This document shows positions 14,164-18,305 of a DNA stretch of 18,305 bases, in pieces. Each line of letters begins with the position of its first letter. Positions within the stretch are counted from its first letter, which is position 1. Where the stretch lies: positions 1-18,305 of the forward strand of contig CAKOPN010000008.1 in assembly GCA_934100165.1 (NCBI GenBank), written 5' to 3'. A program made the position numbers and the translations under genes. The notes under the pieces were generated by a model. It was not told where the DNA came from and ran no database searches. It saw nothing but the letters and a program-made list of their open reading frames with translations. This DNA is from an uncultured Bacilli bacterium (GTDB lineage: Bacteria > Bacillota_I > Bacilli_A > RF39 > UBA660).

Positions 14164-15558
14164 GTGAAAATATACAATTCATTAACTAGAAAAATAGAAA
14201 CATTTACTCCAAATGTTGATAAAGATGTAAGAATGTATACTTGTGGGCCTACAGTTTATCATTATTCGCACATTGGTAATTTAAGAACTTACATATTTGA
14301 AGATATATTAGAAAAGGGTCTTGAATATCTAGGATATAATGTTCTTCGTGTAATGAATGTTACAGATGTTGGTCATATGACTGGTGATAGTGACGATGGC
14401 GAGGATAAAATGTTGAAAGGTGCAGAAAGAGAACATAAATCAGTTTGGGAAGTTGCAGACTTTTATGAAAGAGCCTTTTTTGATGATTGCGCAAAACTAA
14501 ATATCAGAAAACCTGCTATAGTTGAAAGAGCAACTAAACATATAGATACTTATATTGAGATGATAACAAAGTTACTAGAAAAAGGATATGCATATAAATC
14601 TAATGGTAATATATATTTTGATGTTAGTAAGGCACATAATTATTATCAATTATCAGGAAAGAATCCAGAAGAATTATTTGTTGGAGTTAGAGATACTGTA
14701 GAAGAAGACAAGAATAAAAGACATCCATATGACTTTGGCCTTTGGTTTACTGTGTCAAAATTTTCAAATCAAGAAATGAAATGGGATTCACCTTGGGGAG
14801 TTGGATATCCTGGATGGCATATTGAGTGTTCTGGTATTTCTTATAAATACCTAGGTGAGTACCTAGATATACACTGTGGTGGTGTAGATAATATTTTTCC
14901 ACATCATACAAACGAAATTGCTCAAAGTGAGGCATTCTTAGGCCACAAATGGTGTAATTACTGGGTACATGGTGAACATTTGAATGACTCAACAGGAAAA
15001 ATGAGCAAATCTAAAGGTGAGTTTCTTACTGTAGATTTGTTAAAGTCAAAAGGATATAACCCATTGTCATATAGATACTTATGCCTAAATAGTCATTACA
15101 GAAATCAATTAGTATTCTCTTATGAGGCTCTAGATGGTGCACAAATGGCTTATAATAAATTAAAAAGTAGAATTAGAAGTCTAGATAGGACTCCAGATTT
15201 ACATGAAGAAAAACTAGATTTTTATAAAAATGAATTTAAAGATGCAATATCAAATGACTTAAATACATCTTCCATGCTTACTGTTGTATATGATGTGTTA
15301 AAAGATGAGTCATTGACTGATTTCTCAAAGTTATATTTAATTGAGGATTTTGATAAGGTATTATCATTAGACTTGATTGAAGAAGAAAAAACTGTTGATG
15401 AAGACACAGAAGCTTTGATACAAAAGAAGATAGAGGAGAGAAATGAAGCTAAAAAGAATAAAAACTACGAGTTAGCAGATAAGATTAGAAATGAACTCTT
15501 TGATCAAGGTATAAGACTAATTGATGACAGAAATGGAACTAAATACGAAATTATATAG
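14164..15558 (+). CDS. cysS: Cysteine--tRNA ligase
   Basis: Charges tRNA-Cys with cysteine in the cytosol. It is a full-length class I synthetase of 464 residues. The zinc site is visible at Cys27 (YTCGPTVY), Cys222 (HIECSG), His247 and Glu251 (PHHTNE), with the same spacing as the E. coli enzyme. The nucleotide motifs are HIGN (36-39) and KMSKS (279-283). The C-terminal end QGIRLIDDRNGTKYEI is the usual family tail. The start is GTG, supported by GAGGTGAG (14151-14158) about 6 nt upstream; no ATG nearby competes. It has its own strong promoter and a short leader. A gene for an envelope polymerase follows 51 bp after its stop, across a hairpin. Confidence 0.97.
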   Translation: MKIYNSLTRKIETFTPNVDKDVRMYTCGPTVYHYSHIGNLRTYIFEDILEKGLEYLGYNVLRVMNVTDVGHMTGDSDDGEDKMLKGAEREHKSVWEVADFYERAFFDDCAKLNIRKPAIVERATKHIDTYIEMITKLLEKGYAYKSNGNIYFDVSKAHNYYQLSGKNPEELFVGVRDTVEEDKNKRHPYDFGLWFTVSKFSNQEMKWDSPWGVGYPGWHIECSGISYKYLGEYLDIHCGGVDNIFPHHTNEIAQSEAFLGHKWCNYWVHGEHLNDSTGKMSKSKGEFLTVDLLKSKGYNPLSYRYLCLNSHYRNQLVFSYEALDGAQMAYNKLKSRIRSLDRTPDLHEEKLDFYKNEFKDAISNDLNTSSMLTVVYDVLKDESLTDFSKLYLIEDFDKVLSLDLIEEEKTVDEDTEALIQKKIEERNEAKKNKNYELADKIRNELFDQGIRLIDDRNGTKYEII

Positions 15559-15564
15559 TTGATA

Positions 15565-15597
15565 AATAAAGTGATAGGTTTCTACCACTTTATTATT
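15565..15597 (+). terminator. Weak hairpin between cysS and the polymerase gene
   Basis: AATAAAGTG (15565-15573) pairs with CACTTTATT (15586-15594), with three more inner pairs after one mismatch. The tail ATTATTTGAGGAG has only a short T content and runs into the next ribosome binding site. It is therefore a partial terminator or attenuator that lets some cysS transcripts continue. Confidence 0.45.
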
Positions 15598-15609
15598 TGA
15601 GGAGAAAAA

Positions 15610-16875
15610 ATGAAAAACTTTGTTAAAGAAAATATGAATAAAGTCATAATTGTATATTTGCTCTTAGGTCCAATAATAGACATTATAACATCGGTATTAT
15701 TAAATTATTTTCATATAAGCTTCACATTAGGAATGGTTGTTAGATTATCTTTTGTAATTTTTATTATGTGGTCAACGATATACGTTTATAATAAAAAAAA
15801 TGTAGTTAGTTATTATATTTTAGTTTTAATATATTTTGGGTTATACTTAATAAGTATTTTTAAGTACAAGTCTGGAATAGTTTTATTTAGTGAAATACAA
15901 GGCTTAATTAAAACATTTTATTTCCCAACTTTACTATTATCGCTTTACAATATTAGGGATGATATAGCAATATCGTGGAAACCAATATTTTATAGTTCTG
16001 TAATATATATAGTTCTAGTATTTTTTCCAATGTTATTTAATATTGGCTATGAAAGTTACAAAATTACAAAAGAGGGTACTGTAGGTTTTTTTAATTCGGC
16101 TAATGAAATAAGTGGAATTATTTCAATAACTACCCCTTTTTTGTTCCTTCTATTAAAAAATAAAATAAATTTGATGAAAATTATATATATGATTATATAT
16201 ATGATAGTAATACTGAACATTGGAACTAAAACGCCTATTTTGGCATTTATTATATCAGTATGTCTTGTACTTGCGTGGATAATAAAAAAATTATGGGAGA
16301 AAAATAAGAAAAAACTTATCTTTGCAATAGTGGGAGTATTTATCGTACTCATTTCGTCTATCATTATAATATTACCTAAAACTACATTTTATAAAAACAT
16401 TAAAGTTCATCTAGAGTACCTTGGAATAAATAATGTTGAAGATATATTGAAAAATTCTTACAACATAGATCATTTTATATTTAGTCAGAGACTTACCTTT
16501 TTAAGTACAAGAAATAAACAATATATTGAATCTTCAATATATGAAAAAATTGTTGGTATTGGATATAATATAAATAATAAAAAAGCAAGAATAGTAGAAA
16601 TAGATTATTGTGATGTTTTTTATAGTCATGGTATAATTGGTGCAATTCTGTTCTTTTCGCCATATTTATATGTTCTATTTAATATATTAAATAAAGAAAA
16701 GAAAGATTATTTTGCCTATATAAAAAAAATAAGCATTTTTCTTATATGCATTTTGTCTTTTTTTACAGGTCATATTATTATTTCTCCGAGTGTAAGCACT
16801 TTTGCTGCACTAATAATCTTAGTGAGTTGTAGTGAAATAAAAGATAGTGATAAAATAAAAAAGATGATAATATAA
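15610..16875 (+). CDS. O-antigen ligase family (Wzy/WaaL-like) membrane protein
   Basis: A 421-residue polytopic membrane protein with about eleven hydrophobic segments and a large extracytoplasmic loop near residues 257-345. Family hallmarks are TVGFFNSANEISG (157-169), GTKTPILAF (205-213), and in or after the loop FSQRLTFL then DYCDVFYSHGIIG (332-344). Such proteins polymerise polysaccharide repeat units or ligate glycans at the outer membrane face; in a Gram-positive-like cell a capsule, teichoic-type polymer or glycoprotein is the plausible product. Polymerase versus ligase cannot be told from sequence. TGAGGAG lies 6 nt before ATG. No glycosyltransferase genes adjoin it, so it is an orphan here. 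It probably relies on cysS read-through or an unseen promoter. Confidence 0.8.
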   Translation: MKNFVKENMNKVIIVYLLLGPIIDIITSVLLNYFHISFTLGMVVRLSFVIFIMWSTIYVYNKKNVVSYYILVLIYFGLYLISIFKYKSGIVLFSEIQGLIKTFYFPTLLLSLYNIRDDIAISWKPIFYSSVIYIVLVFFPMLFNIGYESYKITKEGTVGFFNSANEISGIISITTPFLFLLLKNKINLMKIIYMIIYMIVILNIGTKTPILAFIISVCLVLAWIIKKLWEKNKKKLIFAIVGVFIVLISSIIIILPKTTFYKNIKVHLEYLGINNVEDILKNSYNIDHFIFSQRLTFLSTRNKQYIESSIYEKIVGIGYNINNKKARIVEIDYCDVFYSHGIIGAILFFSPYLYVLFNILNKEKKDYFAYIKKISIFLICILSFFTGHIIISPSVSTFAALIILVSCSEIKDSDKIKKMII

Positions 16876-16901
16876 AATATAGAAAAATAATGGAGTAATT
16901 T

Positions 16902-17459
16902 ATGAACAAGTTAACAATTGGGAAAAAGTATATAATACATAGCTATAAGCATGACGGAAAAATTCATAGAGCATGGGATGAGGCTGTGTTATTGGATATT
17001 AGTGACGAATATTTAGTATTTGGGAATGATAAAACAAAAGTTACTGAAGAAGATGGAAGAAAGTGGAATACAAAAGAACCAGCAATTATGTATTTCTTTT
17101 ACCATAAATGGTTTAATGTTATAGGACAGTTAAAAAAAGATGGTATATATTATTATTGTAATATTGCGTCACCATTTATTATTGAAGAAAATACAATCAA
17201 GTATATTGATTATGATTTAGATTTGCGAGTATTTGCAGATGAATCATATAAAATTTTAGATAAAAGCGAATATAGATATCATAAAAGCAAGATGCATTAT
17301 CCAGAAAGTATCGACAAAATACTAATGTCGGAACTCGATCAACTAATTAAAATGGTAGAAAACAAAGAACTTTCGTTTGATAAAAATAATATAATCAAAT
17401 ATCACGAAAAGTATAAAAAAATTAAAAACTGTGAAGAAAATACTGATAATATTAAATAA
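16902..17459 (+). CDS. DUF402 nucleoside tri-/diphosphate phosphatase (Ntdp family)
   Basis: A 185-residue cytosolic protein of the DUF402/Ntdp family, whose characterised members hydrolyse the phosphate ester or anhydride of nucleoside di- and triphosphates. The family pattern is clear: YKHDGKIHRAW (15-25), FGNDKTKVTEEDGRKWNTKEPA (40-61), DGIYYYCNIASPF (80-92) and the acidic metal-binding stretch YIDYDLDLRVF (101-111), then HYPESIDKI. The length fits. The last ~30 residues are Lys/Asn-rich and not conserved as far as I can judge. GGAG lies 7-8 nt before ATG and the polymerase gene ends only 26 bp upstream, so they are likely co-transcribed. There is no obvious terminator before the rRNA promoters. 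Confidence 0.9.
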   Translation: MNKLTIGKKYIIHSYKHDGKIHRAWDEAVLLDISDEYLVFGNDKTKVTEEDGRKWNTKEPAIMYFFYHKWFNVIGQLKKDGIYYYCNIASPFIIEENTIKYIDYDLDLRVFADESYKILDKSEYRYHKSKMHYPESIDKILMSELDQLIKMVENKELSFDKNNIIKYHEKYKKIKNCEENTDNIK

Positions 17460-17494
17460 AATGTGTAAAAAGTGAAAAAAGTGGAGAAAAAGCA

Positions 17495-17523
17495 TTGACT
17501 TTTGTAGTATCTTTTGGTAAAGT
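17495..17523 (+). promoter_or_regulatory. rRNA promoter P1
   Basis: TTGACT (17495-17500), a 17-bp spacer, TAAAGT (17518-17523). It is the weakest -10 of the four and lies 36 bp after the DUF402 stop. Confidence 0.6.
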
Positions 17524-17549
17524 GAAAACACTGGTTCAAGTTATTAGCT

Positions 17550-17561
17550 TTTACCGGTAAA
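17550..17561. repeat. 12-bp perfect palindrome TTTACCGGTAAA
   Basis: The palindrome sits between P1 and P2. CACTG (17529-17533) and CAGTG (17564-17568) form an outer inverted repeat around it. It could be a protein-binding site or form a hairpin in P1 transcripts. It has no T-run and is not a terminator. Confidence 0.5.
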
Positions 17562-17610
17562 TACAGTGAAAATGTAGCAGATAAAAAAATACAAAATTTT
17601 CAAAAAAATG

Positions 17611-17639
17611 TTGACAATAAAAAACATATCTGTTATATT
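17611..17639 (+). promoter_or_regulatory. rRNA promoter P2
   Basis: Consensus TTGACA (17611-17616), a 17-bp spacer, TATATT (17634-17639) with extended -10 TGT. The A-rich sequence upstream (17581-17608) looks like an UP element. Confidence 0.85.
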
Positions 17640-17705
17640 AAAAAACGTTGCTTGAGAAAAACGAAAACAACTAAAAAAATAAAATTAAAAAATGAAAAAA
17701 AGTTG

Positions 17706-17734
17706 TTGACATTTAATGATATCTCTGATATAGT
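17706..17734 (+). promoter_or_regulatory. rRNA promoter P3
   Basis: Consensus TTGACA (17706-17711), a 17-bp spacer, TATAGT (17729-17734) with extended -10 TGA and A-tracts upstream. Confidence 0.85.
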
Positions 17735-17795
17735 ATTGAATGTCGCTTGAAAAAAAGAGCAACAAAAAAATATATCAAAAAAATAAAAAAAGTTG

Positions 17796-17824
17796 TTGAC
17801 TTTCAAAAGAAAATTTGATATATT
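17796..17824 (+). promoter_or_regulatory. rRNA promoter P4 (16S-proximal)
   Basis: TTGACT (17796-17801), a 17-bp spacer, TATATT (17819-17824) with extended -10 TGA. The predicted start is near 17831, at a small hairpin TGCAC (17830-17834) / GTGCA (17843-17847). Confidence 0.85.
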
Positions 17825-17849
17825 ACTTATGCACATGAAAAAGTGCAGA

Positions 17850-17866
17850 TGATCTTTGAAAACTAA
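17850..17866 (+). promoter_or_regulatory. boxA-like antitermination site in the rRNA leader
   Basis: TGATCTTTGAAAACTAA matches the leader sequence TGNTCTTTGAAAACT found just before 16S in many Firmicutes, the NusB/NusE-type antitermination signal. It lies ~65 bp before the 16S 5' end. Confidence 0.7.
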
Positions 17867-17877
17867 GCAAAACGTCA

Positions 17878-17909
17878 ATTACATTAAGTCAGGAAATATT
17901 AAATGTAAT
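17878..17909 (+). other. Leader stem-loop before 16S
   Basis: ATTACATT (17878-17885) pairs perfectly with AATGTAAT (17902-17909). It is a local hairpin in the pre-16S leader, possibly part of the RNase processing region. Its partner beyond the 16S 3' end is outside the window. Confidence 0.5.
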
Positions 17910-17928
17910 CAAACTTAAAAAAATAAAT

Positions 17929-18305
<377 letters not shown>

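Larger units (their letters stand above)
17611..17795 (+). repeat. Two ~90-bp tandem promoter units
   Basis: Unit A (17611-17705) and unit B (17706-17795) share one layout: TTGACA, 17 bp, a TATA-type -10, GCTTGA exactly 39 bp from the start of each -35 (17650 and 17745), a long A-rich stretch, and GTTG before the next -35. This indicates an old duplication. Confidence 0.6.

Noticed and set aside
17633..17878. Minus-strand 81-residue frame in the rRNA leader
   Set aside because: It is a Phe-rich product of A-tracts and promoter repeats, with no ribosome binding site.

Overview
The window is a strongly AT-rich bacterial chromosome segment. It has good Gram-positive ribosome binding sites (AGGAGG type), consensus promoters with 17-bp spacers, and the first ~377 nt of a 16S rRNA gene at its right edge. 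Standard code applies: TGG encodes Trp, and TGA ends the gene at 4481-5119. Low GC, Firmicutes-type leader signals and the family mix suggest a low-GC Bacilli/Mollicutes-related gut bacterium (RF39-like). That placement is inference, to be settled by a 16S search. A glutamate racemase and several surface-glycan enzymes indicate a cell wall, so it is not a classical wall-less mycoplasma.

Left part (1-5650): a broken or frame-disrupted SEC-C zinc-motif tail (probably the end of a secA-like gene) with its terminator. Then come a RdgB-type nucleotide-pool cleaner, a SAM methyltransferase split by a one-base deletion in an A-run, and a divergent pair (uncharacterised helical protein / von Willebrand A protein) sharing a 75-bp control region. 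These are followed by glutamate racemase, a membrane-anchored protein of unknown function, and an O6-alkylguanine-DNA alkyltransferase.

Middle part (5689-14008): a cell-surface acylation island. A large OatA-like acyltransferase-3/SGNH protein carries a second, degenerate SGNH domain. It converges on a four-gene leftward operon (MBOAT acyltransferase, DHHW/AlgJ-like protein, DUF4358 lipoprotein, membrane-anchored SGNH hydrolase) at a shared bidirectional terminator. Divergent from that operon is a membrane-anchored surface protein with four Ig-like repeats, each holding a conserved Cys pair, plus a C-terminal domain. The likely logic is two parallel routes for carrying acyl groups across the membrane onto extracellular glycan, with SGNH-fold enzymes doing transfer or removal outside. 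The acceptor polymer is not identified.

Right part (14014-18305): cysS with a near-perfect promoter, an O-antigen-ligase-family polymerase/ligase, a DUF402 (Ntdp-type) phosphatase, and an rRNA operon leader. The leader has four consecutive promoters, two of them in a recognisable ~90-bp duplicated unit, followed by a boxA-like antitermination site and the 16S 5' end. No tRNA gene, insertion sequence or CRISPR array was seen.
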